Shown here piece after piece: positions 25,301 through 40,000 of a DNA stretch of 64,000 nt (the first letter of the stretch is position 1; the number at the start of each line of letters is the position of its first letter). The translations under genes and the position numbers were made by a program. Source of the DNA: Nemopilema nomurai (lineage: Eukaryota; Cnidaria; Scyphozoa; Rhizostomeae; Rhizostomatidae); the NCBI GenBank assembly GCA_003864495.1, contig ML133457.1:372001-436000 (forward strand), given 5' to 3'. The notes below the pieces were generated by a model that saw nothing but the letters and a program-made list of their open reading frames with translations, ran no database searches and was not told where the DNA came from.

Positions 25301-28300
25301 GTGAAACTCACGAAGAGTACTGAAACACATAATAACTCGGAGATGCTATTTACAGATGTTATTTGCATAACTCTCGATATTTAGATATAGTTAAACTTTT
25401 CTGAGAAACTCGAGGATGGAAAAGGAAGTGTTTTGTCACTAGGAAAATTAGAAAATTATCGCTGTACTAAAGAAATAAATGGGAAAATTTTATGATATGA
25501 TATTATAGCTGTTAAATCGAATTTGAGCATGATCAATTATATATTCTTTATGTCATCATCTACTCTTTTTGTCATAAGCTATTCCCACGCAGAAAAAAGG
25601 CTTTGTCGCATTGCAATTATAGTTAATAAACCTAAATTTCGTCGAATGAAACACCACTTGAATATTGAAACTTATCATCTAAGACAGCAAATTAAAATAG
25701 ACAGAGAAAGTTGCCTACAGCTCACGGGAGACAGCCTCGGAAGCCTTATGTACAATGTTAGTAAGTGTACCTGCGAAGGAGACAGCCTCGGAAGTAGAAA
25801 GCAACTCTGTTATTCGGATTGAGTTGAATGGCAATGGAAAGGTCCTTCAGAGCATTTTCAAACATGGACTAGAAAGAGAAAAAAAGTGCAACAAATTTAT
25901 CATCTTTATGGCGATAAAGCCATCAAGTTCATGATGAAGTTGAAGGAACTAACATTCTTATCTAAAGTAACTCTAATGAATTATTAAAAACTGTGCAATG
26001 CAATCATAAAGAAACGTAGCGTACAAGAAAACTCGAATCAAAACTTCAGTTAGGAATTAACTTGTTTGTCATTCAGAAATGAAAATAACAATCTAAGCCA
26101 AACATTAATTGGCCTCTGCGTAGGACGCTACAGCCTCTTTTGTATGATAAGCCTCGTTTCATAAAGATTTATTTCGCTGCATTCCTCCTTCGCATGACTT
26201 GTTCGCAATGTGCTGAGGACCAAGGATTGTGGCGTTTTTAAGCAAACAAATACAACAGACAATATTCCCCACGAATAGATGATTTAGTTTAGTTACCAAT
26301 TTCGCGTAGGCCCTGCCGCGATATGTATATGCCTCTTCGTTGTATGGTTCTTGGTTGAGCAGCGCCGTGAAGTCGTTCATTGCGGCGGTCCAAGATCTGC
26401 GAAAATTATCCACCCTCGTTAAGAAATTAAGACTGATAAAAAAGTATTGGAAGGGCAGAGGATTTTAAAGAATTTTAAATGGAAAGAATGTAAAAAATGT
26501 GACTACTAGATTTAAAGCTAGTTAAGTTTATTTTTTAATTAGTTTAAAATTGAGGGTCAAGAGTTCATGACCTGCATTGACAGGGTCGCACATCTAAAAT
26601 TTCCTCGTTTCATAAAGAAATAGTTCAGTACCTTGTCTCCTCGAAAGAGCTCTCACGCGCTCATTTAAAAGTCTCCCTTTGAGCAATTAATCGCACGTTC
26701 ATGTAAACTGCAGTTTAACAGTTCTTTCAATATTCGCAAATAGCATAATATTATTCGAAATGAATACGGCAAGACTATCTACCTGTTTTCAAAATGGTAG
26801 ATTCCGATGTTGCGAATGCCTTCGGTCCTCCCTGGAAGAATCGCGTTGGCTTGCTTAAAGTCTTCGAGAGCAAGGAGAATATCGCCTCTCTAAAACAAGA
26901 GAAGTTGTGTGAAGTTCTCTAATAGAGCCAAATGAAGATCAAATGAAGACAAAATCTGTTCTGCTAATCTGACATTTGCTACACGGTCTATATTTCTCCG
27001 CTTTAGCCTTTCTTGTTATTCCTTTACAATGGTAGTGGGGAAAAATTTGATTAGTTTAAAAGTAATTGAAGTTCTGAAGCTAGCAGAGTAGGGCAGGAAT
27101 AAAATTTGCAAATTTAAAAAACTTTATTGGTTATCTGCAAACGTTAATAACAAAGCTGAGATCGGAAAAGACAAAAATCAACAACAAAAATTTTAAATTA
27201 ATAAAGATAATTTTTTTTCCAAAAAGAAGGTCCCCTCCCCTAGACAAATTTTCAACACCAACAATTTGTCGGGGTCTAGACTAAGTTTGCCCCTTCCAAA
27301 GATGATCTCTAAAGAAGTATGGCGTACCTGTTGGAACATATATGCTCTCTCGTAATAAATATCTGCATTGTCAGGCCGCAGTCTAATGGCCTAAAAACAA
27401 GCAAGAATGGAGATTTGTAAATAAGGAATGCAGGGACGATAAGTGGTTCTTACGGGTAAAACATGTCGTCTCTTCTTCAGCCATGAAATTCCATGACTAT
27501 TTTCTCGTTCGACACTCCTCAGATTGTGCAAACGTCAGAAAATGACCAAAAGTTAAGAAAAGAAATAGCTAATTATGAATGAAAGGGTTGCAAGAAGATC
27601 GGCTGATTGGCTGCAGAAAATTATGTTTCCGCTATTTCCTGCCATTGTAGAGTTTATGCCGTGAAACATTCGTTCACCAAACTCTTTTGAAAAAGCTACA
27701 ATAGACAGCAATAACATGAATTACTAATAGATTTTGTCCGAAAAATAGTGCAAAAATCTGTCTGCTTCGGACAAGGATTAGCGGGTAGTTGTACACGATG
27801 AAATTTTGGAGTGGACAAAAATGGGTTGATATTTCGAGCGTCGATTTTTGCAAAGCTTGGTAGAAGATCCAATTCTATACAAATTTGATAAAGCCTATCT
27901 CATTCTAAGGGTCATATTATACAGAAATTAACATGCAAGATGACCTTGTTACCTGAGAATAGTTGAATATTGCCATTGTTAAATCACTTTTCTGTTTGTA
28001 AAGCTCGGCTCTGTGAAAATAAGAAGTTTTACCCATAAATTATATGATGAAAATTATGATGGCAAAAAGGGGTCGCCACTCGAGGTCGGAGAACGAAAAC
28101 GGTCAGAAAAATTCAGATTAAAGGGTACAAAAGGGTTATTATGAAAGTCAGCTAAAACTTACAGGATTAGATCATAAAATAAAGAATGTAGAAATGGCTT
28201 TCCTGATAAGAACCTTTCTTCACGTACTCGATTGTAGGCTAACTATTAAAACCTTCTCCAGCACAAGTGCATAGCCAATCGACAAATTAAAATATATTAA

Positions 28301-30510
28301 CCTCGACAAATATGCTCCAACATGAGTTGTGTTGTGATTTAAGATGTAATCCAAATCTTCTAGCGCTTTCTTGAAAATGATTTAAAAATTCATAATTAAA
28401 AATTTGTAATAAAAAAATTCATAATTAAAAAAGTCACAATTAAAAGGGAACATTTGTGGAATCTTGTGGAAACAAGAACAGAAGGGTGGGGATGTGAGAC
28501 AATAAGGTCTGGAAATATGGAAAAGAATTTATCATTCCTTCCCAATTGAGGGTTTGCCAAAATCCCGAGGGCCTACCGCGAAGAATGAGGATAAAAACGA
28601 AATCTTTTAAAATGGATGCTCAGGGGATCCGCAATCTTCATTTGAAAAGATTATTCTTTTAACGAACGGCGATTTAAAGCCCATTGTAAACAAGGTGGCT
28701 AAAAAATTGAATTGCAAAGGTCATGGTACTGGTTTTCTTTATGCAGAAATTTCTTTCATTCACATGTCCATGAGCGCCGTTATATGATTTTTAAATCCGA
28801 TGAGATGAAATACCCACTGAAGCGTGTACTGTGCGAATTTTGTTCTTAAAGACGTGCAATACTTCTTAACACGCAGCAACGATATTCACATACGCAAAGC
28901 CCCAATAAAGTTAAATTGCGTCGAGCAATGATACCCCTGAAGCTCAGAAGTAATAATACCGTTTGAATATCCCCCAATTGCACGAAGCACCAGAAACATT
29001 ATATAATTTACTGTCTCAGTATGAAAAAGTCACAGGTTAGAAGTAGGAAAAAGGCGTGCATGGTAGAATTCTTAGTGGGCAAAATGTTTTTCCATTGCTG
29101 TATGAAATACGAAGAATTTTTGATATGGCAAGGAATTTCATATAAGAATATTCTAAGGAACTGATAGAAGTTTTTATTATTGACAGGTGAACAAAACGCA
29201 CTGCTACATGAAAAGAATTAAAGGTCAGTAGAGATTAATAAGATATTTTATTCTGTCAATGTAAAAACGCTAAAACACAAAATACGCTGTTACCTAGTCA
29301 TTTGGTTCCTACATATGGTGACACTTGCAGTTTTTATAATTAAACAAGGAAAAGGAGTCTTAGGTGAATTTTTTTACACCGAAAAATACAAGATCCTAAA
29401 ATTTCTTTTGGATGTTACCTTTGTGTTTCCTTGCAAACGTGACAGGAAATGCCGATGCCAATAGGCATCAAGAAGCTTTGGCTCCAATTCGATTGCTCTG
29501 TTGAAGTAGAAGATGAAAAATAAATTAAAACGTCAGGTAGGGAAATGAGAAACATCGGCCAAAACGAATGGATGAAATTGAAATTTTAGAATCCTTAAAG
29601 TTTAATTTTTCATCAGGATAAAGAAGTATCTGTTTGGCTAAAACAGTTTCCTTCGATGAAAGATTTGCTGTCCATGAAAGATTATGTTGAAGGACTAGAA
29701 CGTTCCAAAGATGCATTCTCATTACTTGCAGAATTTACAAGATCATTCTGCTTTATTATACCAATCGTAACAAAGGCCTCTGTTGAGGGTTCTAATAAAA
29801 GGAAAAGTAACATTTGGTAGACAGAAAATACGCTCGAGATATATAAAAAAACATTTAAAAGAATTGTGAGAGATTGGGTAAAGAGAGACCCGGAGAAATC
29901 ACTAAATACATGAACGAAAATGGCGTGAAATAGGAACCATTGCATCACTGAATGCCTTATATTAAGATCACTACCTTTCCAAATCATCTTTTGCCTTTCT
30001 TAAATCCCCAGTCTAGAAAACAAGTAAATTTAATTACGCTTCTCGTAAGTAAGTATAATGTGAACGACATTAAAAATTTCGCATTTAATCAGAGTAAGTT
30101 CTGCAGAGAAATATTGCTACTCTACAACATGTGGATTATTCAGCTAAGACTGTTTTAAGAAGCAATTTACATCTACTAAATAATAAAAATTATTTTCTGC
30201 ATTGGAAAATCAGCTATTAGAAGCAAAAGAAAAACAAAAAAGGAAACATAATGCGCTAATAGCAACAGTCGAAGCAAAAAGTAGCTAAATTAAATCTTCA
30301 CAGTTCTTTAACCCTGCTAAATTATTCTCATCAGAAGCAGATTTAATTTATGGATTAAAGGGGAAAAACGGAGCTGATAAATAAAGCATCAATTCGACAT
30401 CACACCTTCCTGTAACAGGCACCTCGTCTGCAAAGATGACATGCTAACATCTCAGGGGCTGTAGTTGATTCTATCAGTGACGTCATAAACTCGATCTCAT
30501 TCATTAACAG
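10260..30510 (-). CDS. TTC6 TPR array (32 exons)
   Basis: Coding exons in transcript order: 30406-30510, 29975-30012, 29419-29497, 28302-28369, 27953-28010, 27328-27390, 26783-26889, 26297-26396, 25771-25868, 25164-25277, 24654-24767, 23837-23930, 23219-23293, 22721-22773, 22064-22148, 21378-21512, 20978-21124, 20378-20476, 19756-19871, 19250-19388, 18296-18376, 17534-17586, 15810-15944, 15341-15416, 14113-14173, 13572-13663, 13163-13210, 12525-12647, 11806-11883, 11237-11285, 11029-11127, 10260-10387. The 34-residue TPR pattern (W/L-G-Y/F-A/G...A-F-A-P) repeats throughout, for example ALKDLSIAIQLNPNNRVAFY, AFNNALKINPEYPE and ALEFYDRAIGWN. The 53-base exon 17534-17586 (LEPRNPKIHHTLGICFHR) is easily missed but restores the phase between its neighbours. 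Most introns hold simple or tandem repeats. Confidence 0.88.
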
Positions 30511-30954
30511 CTAAAAAGGCAAATTAACGATAAAAGTTGAATTGATAATAGTGGAGTCACTCTGGTATAAGGTGCTTATGACCACCAAAAGTCCCTCAAG
30601 GCTCCTTCCTATCACCAGTAAAATTTTGATAATAAACCAACACATCACACTAAAATAAAGGGCTAAAATTACATTGGATGTCAGCTGTCAAGAGGAATTC
30701 AAATAGAATAGTAATGAATTGAATTGAAACTTTTAAAACTTTTTCTAAAATCAAATGCGCGCTATATGTCCTTGTTATTGTCAAGTTCTGGAGCCTGGGC
30801 CCGAACATGGCCTTAATGACTCACCAACAGTATTCAATATATTATTTCGTATTCGTTGTATCCCCACTCATTCGTATCACACGTTCCGTACTGTACGCTC
30901 AACTCTTACGTTTTAACTTGAATCTTATCAAGATGCTTCGCATATAGTTTACGA

Positions 30955-31035
<81 letters not shown>

Positions 31036-34000
31036 GCTCTCTCTCTCTCTCTCTCTTACTCCCTTACTCCCTTACTCCCTTACTCTCTTACACTCTTACC
31101 CTCTTACCCTCTTACTCTCTTACTCTCTTACTCTCTTACTCTCTCTGTGTACTATACAGTTATGACGTCAAGGCAAAGACTGCACGTTATAAAATCATAG
31201 GCATCTCGAGGTAGTACCTTGTAAATCTCCATCTGTGAATCTGAATCTTCAGGTGGCTTAATAATCTTAATCTGCTGCATAATTTCTTCATCAATGTTGG
31301 ACTGAGGCTCCCTAATATTGAAAAAAACTATATTTAATAAATCAAGTCAACAATAACCATTGTGCTACAGAATAAACAAATCAGGGAATCAAGGCAGAGG
31401 GTACATAGAAATTAACTAGTCATTACTCTTCTTCTTCTTCTTCTCACATCTTCCATTTTAAAACTTTCCTCTTCACGTTGCTTAATCAACAAGTATCAGT
31501 GCTCTTGTAAGGGACAGATTCTTCAGCCGCTCTTCTATCTAAGGTATGCTTGTTCATGGATTTTGATAAGGAAAGTTTCGAATTCTGACTTTATTACGTA
31601 GCTTAGTTTGATCAGCAGATTTTTAGAGAATGGGGATAAAGTGTCAAGCAACAGAAAATTGAATAAGACAAAAAGGAAGAGCTTACGCCACTTTCTCGGG
31701 AAGGTCTTCTTCGTCAGCTACAAAACGAAAAGAAAATAATCAGAGAGCGATCTAAATCGTTTGAACATGAAACATTTGAACGTTTGAACAAGAATTACAA
31801 TAGCTGTACTCTAAATGCAATTAGATAGATAATTGGACATGATCGGTTCTAAAAGAAATCAAATTTGAGCATTGAAACAAATGTAAGAGAGAACATTCAG
31901 TGAAAGTGGTTTAACATCTATGATCACGTTGGTCTTAAATTGCAAATAGGCAGTACGACTTTTGATACAAACGGCAAATAGGCAGTACGACTTTTGATAA
32001 AAACGGCAAATAGGCAGTACGACTTTTGATAAAAACGGCAAATAGGCAGTACGACTTTGCCTCATGCAAACAAAAGACATAAGAGAACTAAAGGGGTAAA
32101 TGTTTCCCCCTATCTTGCATTTCACAATTTTTTCCTCTTGTTAAACATTCTTGACAAAGTACCCATTTGCTGCAGTACACCCACTCCCCACTCTTCGACA
32201 TGCCCCTGCTACAACTAATGATTGTCGTTCCCGTGAAGGGGGGAGGGGTGACTTTGCTTATTACGTACAACGAAGAACACAAAACATTGGCTTTTTCCTC
32301 TAAATGACAGTCAATATTAATTATCATCTTAAAAAGCAATTAGCTCACAGAAAGAGCAGGAAGTGAAAGAACAGAAAGCAAATGAACGGAAAGTCAAAAC
32401 AGGAAGTGAAAGAACAGGAAATGAAAGAACAGGAAGTGAGGAACAGGAAGTGAAAGAACAGGAAGTGAAATAACAGGAAGTGGAATAACAGGGAGTTACC
32501 TGATGGCAGGCTTGGCGGATATAATTCATCGAACCAAGGGTACCAGTAATTTTCCTTGGTCCAGAAAAACATCTCAGACGAATCTCTGTAAAGATGGTGA
32601 GATACTTTTACACTTTATACACAATACAATGTTAACAGAGCAAAAACATCTAATAGGCAGTCATAAGCGTATCAGAGATAAAGTGTATCTAGATGAGGTA
32701 AAAAACCAGCTTTTGCAACAAGACGACAAACTGTACAAGTTTTAGCAATTCATTACAAAGCTTTGCTACATTACACTGGTTAAAAATTATAACGATAGGC
32801 ATTTCATACATCGCTTGCACTATAGATACTACGTAACATTGGTAATATGTTTCATTACGCACCATGCAGATGAAGAGAAAACCGAGGAAGTAAAATAGTG
32901 GTTGTAGTAGACGCCTGCATACTGACCCAATGAAGTTGGAGCCAATCGCCTTATCAAAGTCCAGGATACAATCTAAACTTCTTCTTCTTTGTTGATTGCT
33001 ATAATTGCGAAAAAGATTATTAGTGAAATGCTTATTGAGAAGGACAATCAATTGAGTATATAATTGCCAATAGCTATTCACCTTTGATAATTTGCTGTTT
33101 GGTGAATGTTGTTAAGAGATGTAGTTCTGGAAGAAATAAAAAATTTTCAAAAAAACATACATAACTACAAAATTAAAAAATAATCAAAAAGGTTTTAAAC
33201 AGTGAATATTACAAAAAGCATAGAAAATATAAACCTATCTCGGGAAATCAATTGCTGTCATTAATAAACAGAATTATAGCAAAAAGTGAAGCAAATTCAA
33301 TCATTACCTTACAATTTTTTGCGGCGGCTGAAGCAAGAACTCTTCAATGAGCCTCTCAAGTTCCTAAGTAAGATCAAATAAAAACACTATTGGGGAGTAC
33401 GGCTAAGTATTTGAAACTCACAACGCATCTTCTAGTAAAATAAATACAGCTAGTTGTACAGTTTCTAACTCTTTAAACCATTTAAAATAGGACCAATTAC
33501 CATCTTCACCGGACTTGCCAGGAAAAACCGACAAAAGTTTCAACCAGTAAACAGCCATAAAATTTAATTCTGTCTCCCCAGAGAGTAGATTAGATTCCCC
33601 AGACAGTTCAGATAATTCAAACGGGACATAGAAAATGAAGAAAACCTACCGGATTTGGCTTCTTCACCTTCGGTGATTTTTTCTTGACTGGGTTTCTGAA
33701 ATAATATGAACTCGTTTATTGTTGTAAACTATATTATAATCTTTCAAAGTAAGACGTGACCTTGCAAAATATCAAAAAGTAATTTCTTTAGAAGAACTGA
33801 CAATTAAAGAAAATCAACTTAAACAATAATTGTCACAAGGATCAATAACATGCACATGGACTCATAACATGCAAATAAGACGAACCTTGGCCCCCTTATT
33901 GAAAATCTCTTGGATGCTTCACTAAATTTAGTACCTCTCCTTGACCTGTTATAATTTTCAGGTGAAACCATGAGACTACTTCCTGTAGAGAATAACAAAC

Positions 34001-37000
34001 TCGAAATAAGATGGTTCTGAGTAACAAGTGACACGTAAAATGGTGCAAAGAAATATCTTTTCAGTACCAAAAAGGGTGGTACTTTTCCATTATCAAGAAA
34101 ATTTAACAGAGAGATTTAGATGCATCTACTAACCAAATCATACATGTCAAGTTCACAACTAGCAATTGCATCCATTGGCCAAATCAAGCAAAAGATTGTA
34201 AGAGTTTCTTTTACTATATCAAAACAAAAAAGAATTTCAATTTTCTAAAGGAAACGAAACGGTTTTCCCATACCAATCTTGGTGCCAAAAGTAAGATTAG
34301 AATCTGTCGCAGAATCATCAACCTTTTCGGTCAGATTGGTATCCTATAAAGCAGGTGTGAGATTTTCAACAATTTAACCGACTAAAGTATTTAAGAAAAG
34401 AAATAGAAGCAGACCTCAGTAGAGGTATGAACTGAACATTCTTCAAGATCTTTAGCTGCCTTGAAATTTGTTACGTATGGAGAAGAATCGTAGGAAGAAT
34501 TTTTTTGTTTGAACATCTCAAGATTTCGCTTAAAATATTTTATCATTTCAAGCCTAAAATAGTGGACTAAGCATTGTGAAAAGAAATTAGAAAAATAAAA
34601 ATTTAGATGTAAAATATCTAGCTCACTTCATTTATCATTATACTGGGAAAAGCTTCCTCTTGGTCTCTCTCTTCTTCATCTTGTTTCTGCTTTAAAATCT
34701 CATCCTTCATTTCGACCATCCTTTGCGATTGGTATTTTAGCTGAATGTGAAAAAGCATTGGATCTCAACTAATGTTTGCTAATAACATTCTCCATAGTTT
34801 ACAAATCAACCCCTTTGTCGTGGTTGCAAAAAGTAATCTCGATAGTGAAAAAACTGGCACGAAGCGTGTAAAAATTTAAGCTACTAGCTGTCATGTGTTT
34901 CTGAAGGCTGATTTGAGAGATGATTGATAAGTACCTCTTGTATTGACGCATCAAAGTCTGATTCGAATGTCTGAAGCTTCGCATCTTCAATTATTATTGC
35001 TGGTTGTGATGCCGTTCGTCTAAAAAATAACGTCAATAAGACTTTAAAAGTATTCTATACTTTTTAGCAAATCACTGAAACATTAAAATGTTAAATTGAT
35101 AAAGTTATTCCTGCTCCATATCTTTCAGTAGATTGCATAATGATCACAGAAGTTCAACTCTCCTCATTGTTATGAGAAACGTATAAGTGCAACCTTCTTT
35201 CATTGCATAGATTTCAACACTTGCTTTATCTTTGGGATATTTTCGGAACCTAAACAAAATTGGGAAATTAGAAAATTTTACATCCTCCACAGACCTCTTT
35301 GGAATCTCTACATTGAAATCAACTGGAGATTCATCATCTTCAACTTTCTCTTCTTTTATGGACTGCTCTTCGTGTAACTTCGCCCTCAGCTTTCGCATCT
35401 CTGATATAGAGTTAATCGACGAAGAAGCTGCGAAGGTAATCAAGCCTTTAGAGACCATTAAAATAGATTCAAGATTTCTGATTTATAGAAATTCAACTTC
35501 AAATGTAAACGTAATAGAGTAGAATTTAACTTAGCAACGAACTGCAATAAAGCATGGAAATGTCAGAGTCCAGAGTAAGTTTAACCTTCCTCTGGCTGCA
35601 ATTTTCATAATTAAAACCTTCATCATTACCAGCCCAAAACAACAACATCTTTCACAATCGCTTTCACTCAAATTAGCAATAAACCCTCCTCAAATATAAT
35701 TTTAACAAGCAAAACCTTTCTCCGGCTCCCAGTTGTGGAGTTGAAAATTTTTCGAGCTTTGGGAAAAGTACTCTGAAGATATTTCTGGAAAGATTTTATA
35801 CTATGCTTTATCAAAAATTAAGTTAAAAATAAGTTTGGATTAAAAAGTAAAACAAACGACACCTCTTTCTTCTTCTTTGCTATCATCAGACTTCTCTGCT
35901 TCATTTTCCTTTGCAGCTTCACCATTGAAGTTGCCAGCTTTTTCTTGTCTCTCTTTGGCCCTTTTGATTGACGCGGAACCATGGGCTCTTGCTATCACCC
36001 TTTAAAATGCAATGAAAGGAGGATTACCCAAAGCCATCACCAATCATATAAAAGCACGTGACTGCATACTATAAAGGATGACGTAATGCTGATGTGGTAT
36101 CACGTCACGCAGATCAAGTGGAAAGACTAAGAAGCGAGAAATGCTGACCAGCGAAGGGACAATATTACGTCAAAAAGTGCTCAGTGCTGTAGAGGCAGAC
36201 ATATAAACATATATACGATTTATAGAACATGATTGCTCTCGGCTGTTTCACAGAGTTTCATGCTTAATATGAAAAAAAGGCGACGGACTCTTTGTTACTG
36301 TTTTCAATTTATCACAAGGCAACAACAAGAAAATTGAATGATTAGATGGACAGTTCGCGCCTTACCGTTGCCTCTGTTTGATGGTAACCTCCATTTCGGT
36401 ATCCTCCTCAGAGCTAGACTCATCTTGAGCAACGTCATTCAAATCATCCAGCCTCTCTGCCGCCTCCTCCACAACGTCAATCGGTGCTTGATATCTTGGT
36501 ATCAATTGCTGCTTCACAACATTTGGAGGTATATCGAACTTTGGCGGTGCCGGGGTCCAATACAATCTGCAAACATGGAATATGATAACTGAGCCATACA
36601 AAGATATGACAGAGCCATGATAGATATGAAGAGGTATGAACCTTGATATGATAAAAATTGCATCAGAAATGCTAAATATATTTAATAAAAATCATAAATT
36701 TGATCTTTCAGAAGATATTTGTAATAAATGTTGACTATTGGAAAAATGCATTTTTGAAAGGTTTACTGCAGAAGAGCTGGTTAAAACACCTATTACTTTG
36801 TTGATGACCGGTTTAACAATCTCAAGGAAAGAAAATGAGAAATCAAGCAGAGTATCTAAACATATAGACTACACTGCTTCAAGATAAAAAAATACTCTGT
36901 GAAGCAACCTAACTAACAGTTCATCAGGATTTTAAGCCGAAGAAGATTTGAAACTTGAAATTCTTCAGGGGAAGGAAAAACAGGAGGAGTGATTCAAAAT

Positions 37001-40000
37001 CAAGAAGTTCTAGAAAGAAGAAAAAATTCTTATGGAAAACTTTAAAAATATGGTAAATTGTTTGGAAGAGACAGAATTGAGTCTGTATTCTAAACATTCT
37101 TAAGGACAAACGACTTCCTTAGTTTTTGCTGAAAGAAAATATAGCTAGTGACATTTGCTCTAAAAAAGTCCAACTGGTGGTTTTCGCACAGTAAAGTGAT
37201 TTAGTAAATTTACCTTGTTGCATCATGCTTCAACTCGACCTTCCTTCCATCAATTTGAAGTGCTTGTTCATCACCTTCATCAAACTGAAACATGCATAAA
37301 AAAATAATGTTGTAAATTAGCAGCGAATTTCAAAGCAGACACATGACACAGCAACGAAAAGCTGGACTTGGAAATCGAAAACTGAGTAGAGATAAATCAA
37401 TTATTAAAACAAGAGCAAAACATACGATCTGGTCAACAATATTTTGCAACTTCATGAAGGATTTTTCAGCATTCTTCTCTTCAGTTTGTCGCATTGCTTC
37501 GTCGAGTATCCTAGCAGCAAGGTCAGTTAATCGCATCTCATCCTCAGTTGGCTTATCTTTTGCTTGGATCATAGTAAGAATCCGAGGCTCTATTTCTTCA
37601 GCTGTTTCGTCTTCTTCCCTCGAAACCTCTTCAATACCACTAACACTGGCAACCTGAAGATTTAATCGCAATGTAACATATTAATCGCAAAGTGGTACCA
37701 AACAATATTGAATAGTGCTAAATAGCCCCTGGTAAGAATAAATAGTCCCAAATAGTCTCAAAAACATTTTCATGACACCGTTTACCTCCAAGGGTTCATA
37801 GGCGCTTAAAACATAAAAAAATTACACATAAGTATCAACACAAAATTATGCTAAAGAATATGGTTTACAATACGTGGTCTTAGGCGCATAACAAGATAAC
37901 CATTGTCAATATAGAGTTAAACTTAAGAATTTACAGTAGAAGTTGCTTTCTTAGAAACTAGCATTGTCTAGAGAAATATGACCCAAATACTAATGTCTTT
38001 AGAGATTGCACCAAATGCAAATCTGAAAGTCAAAATGAAGATGGGAGCCTTTTTCATAAAGATAGAAATGTGAGAGAGTAATCTTCAAACTAAATTCAGT
38101 CGAAAGCTAAATTCAGCTGAACGGCCCATTCAGTAATGTGAGCGGAGATTATTACTCATAGGATCACTTGCAGTTAATAATGAGGTACCGTAAAATAAAA
38201 TTTTAAAATTCGTAGGGCATTGTGGCAAAGTGGAAGGTAAGAGATCAAGAGAAAGAAAACGAAAGAATTACGGATGACTTAGTAGATGTGGTTGGATTTT
38301 AAAGAAGAGGCGAGCTTTTACATCTGTTCGGGGTATAGAGAGGCTCAGAGCTGCGGTGATCAATATTAGCAGTTGACATGGCACTGCCAAAGGAAGAGTA
38401 TATAATTCTTAAAAGAAAAGTAATACCATGGTTATGATGAGATCATACCTTCTCTCTTGCAGACTTGAAAACACTGAACTTGTCTGGAGTATGCTGGTGT
38501 CTGGAGGCAAGTTTAAGATGGCCTGGCAGCTGAATCGCAGGTATTGCTGTGCAAAAATGGTGGATGTTCGATTGTGCAAAGCTTCTCCTCTCTTTTGACT
38601 GCAGACAAAAACATTGCAGGTTAAAATTCTACTCTCTAAAAGACAGGCTTATCTAAGGTTGTTTATCTAAAGTCCCTCTTGGATCTTGATCTAAAGTTGT
38701 GGATACACTAGTGCAGATACATTATACACCTGTCAATAACAGATGATTAGCTTAACTGGTATTGAAAACACTTTCTAGTCTGGGATTCATCTTTTTCATT
38801 TTCATAAACACTATCAAAAGCACCATATCGCCTTAAATTTCCAATAACGAAAAACCTTAGCTCCTTCCCAGGACACGAGAAAGCTGCTCCGTCGCTTCTG
38901 CTTGGCCAAGAAGTGCAAGGCCTCCTTCGAAACAAAGGCAGTGCTGTTTGCAGGTAATATCTGCGGTTTGTCACTAGCTATCGACTTCTGGCCCATGATA
39001 TGCATAATATCTTCGTCGGTGACTTTAGTAGATAAAGACAGCGTCTAGAACAGAGAACAAGTAGAGAAACATGTCATGTAGCAAGGGGATATTGTATCTA
39101 GATCTACCTCAAACCAAATGACTAAGGTAACTTAAAAATATGAAATTTATAAGTAGATTCTTTGTGATGCGCTTCAAGGATATTCTTCACTGGACTTTAA
39201 AATGGCAAAAATGATGGGGTCGTTTACACATGGCTGACATTATTAGTTTCAATATGAATCAAATGTTTCTACAAAGGATTATAGATTGGTACAAATAGAA
39301 AGTCACCTTCAAGATGTCCTCCATGCTGAATTTCTCATAGCTCTTCATGCTAATCGCTTGGTCTATTGATTCTTGAAGTTCTACACTTGACACTCTGCAT
39401 GATTCAACAAGGCCAGCCTCTGGTTCATCGCTAATTAAATTATCAACTTTTTCATTTTCACCTTTGCTTTCAATGATAGTTGATAACTGTTCATTTGTGA
39501 CTTCATCCTCAATGCTGTTGTCTATATTAAGAAAAAATTCAGCATAAAATTAACCAACACTAAATTCTTGGTATAAAACATCGAATCCTTCAAACAAAAT
39601 TGAAAATTAGTATAACCTTTGCAAGCCTGTTCTTTTTCTGAAAACTTCTCCTGATTTTCATTTGCTTGCTCCACTGAATCCAAATCAAGATCCTCTTTCT
39701 TTTCTACTACAGCTGGCGAATCTTCTGTCGCAGCTGTCGTAGAATCTTCTATAAGGTTTTTGCCTTCAACCTGCCCTTCAGTAGCTTGACTATATTTGGA
39801 AGTTTCAAGCTTCTCATCTTCTTCCCTAGTAAAATCTTCTTTGGCATGAGCATCATCGCCAGCCGACTTACTTTCCACAACATCTAGCCTCAGCTTCTGT
39901 CTTACAATGTCATAAAACTCTTCATCCAAGTCATCAAAGATCAAATTCTTTTCTATTCCGAGGTCAATGACTGGAGATGGAGCTCCAGTGGTAGGCTGTA

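Noticed and set aside
31941..32059. Regular 32-bp repeats resembling a CRISPR array
   Set aside because: The units are contiguous with no variable spacers, and the context is an intron of an animal gene.
37785..37810. A 19-base candidate micro-exon flanked by AG and GTAAAC
   Set aside because: The neighbouring TTC6 exons already join in phase 0, and 19 bases would break the frame.
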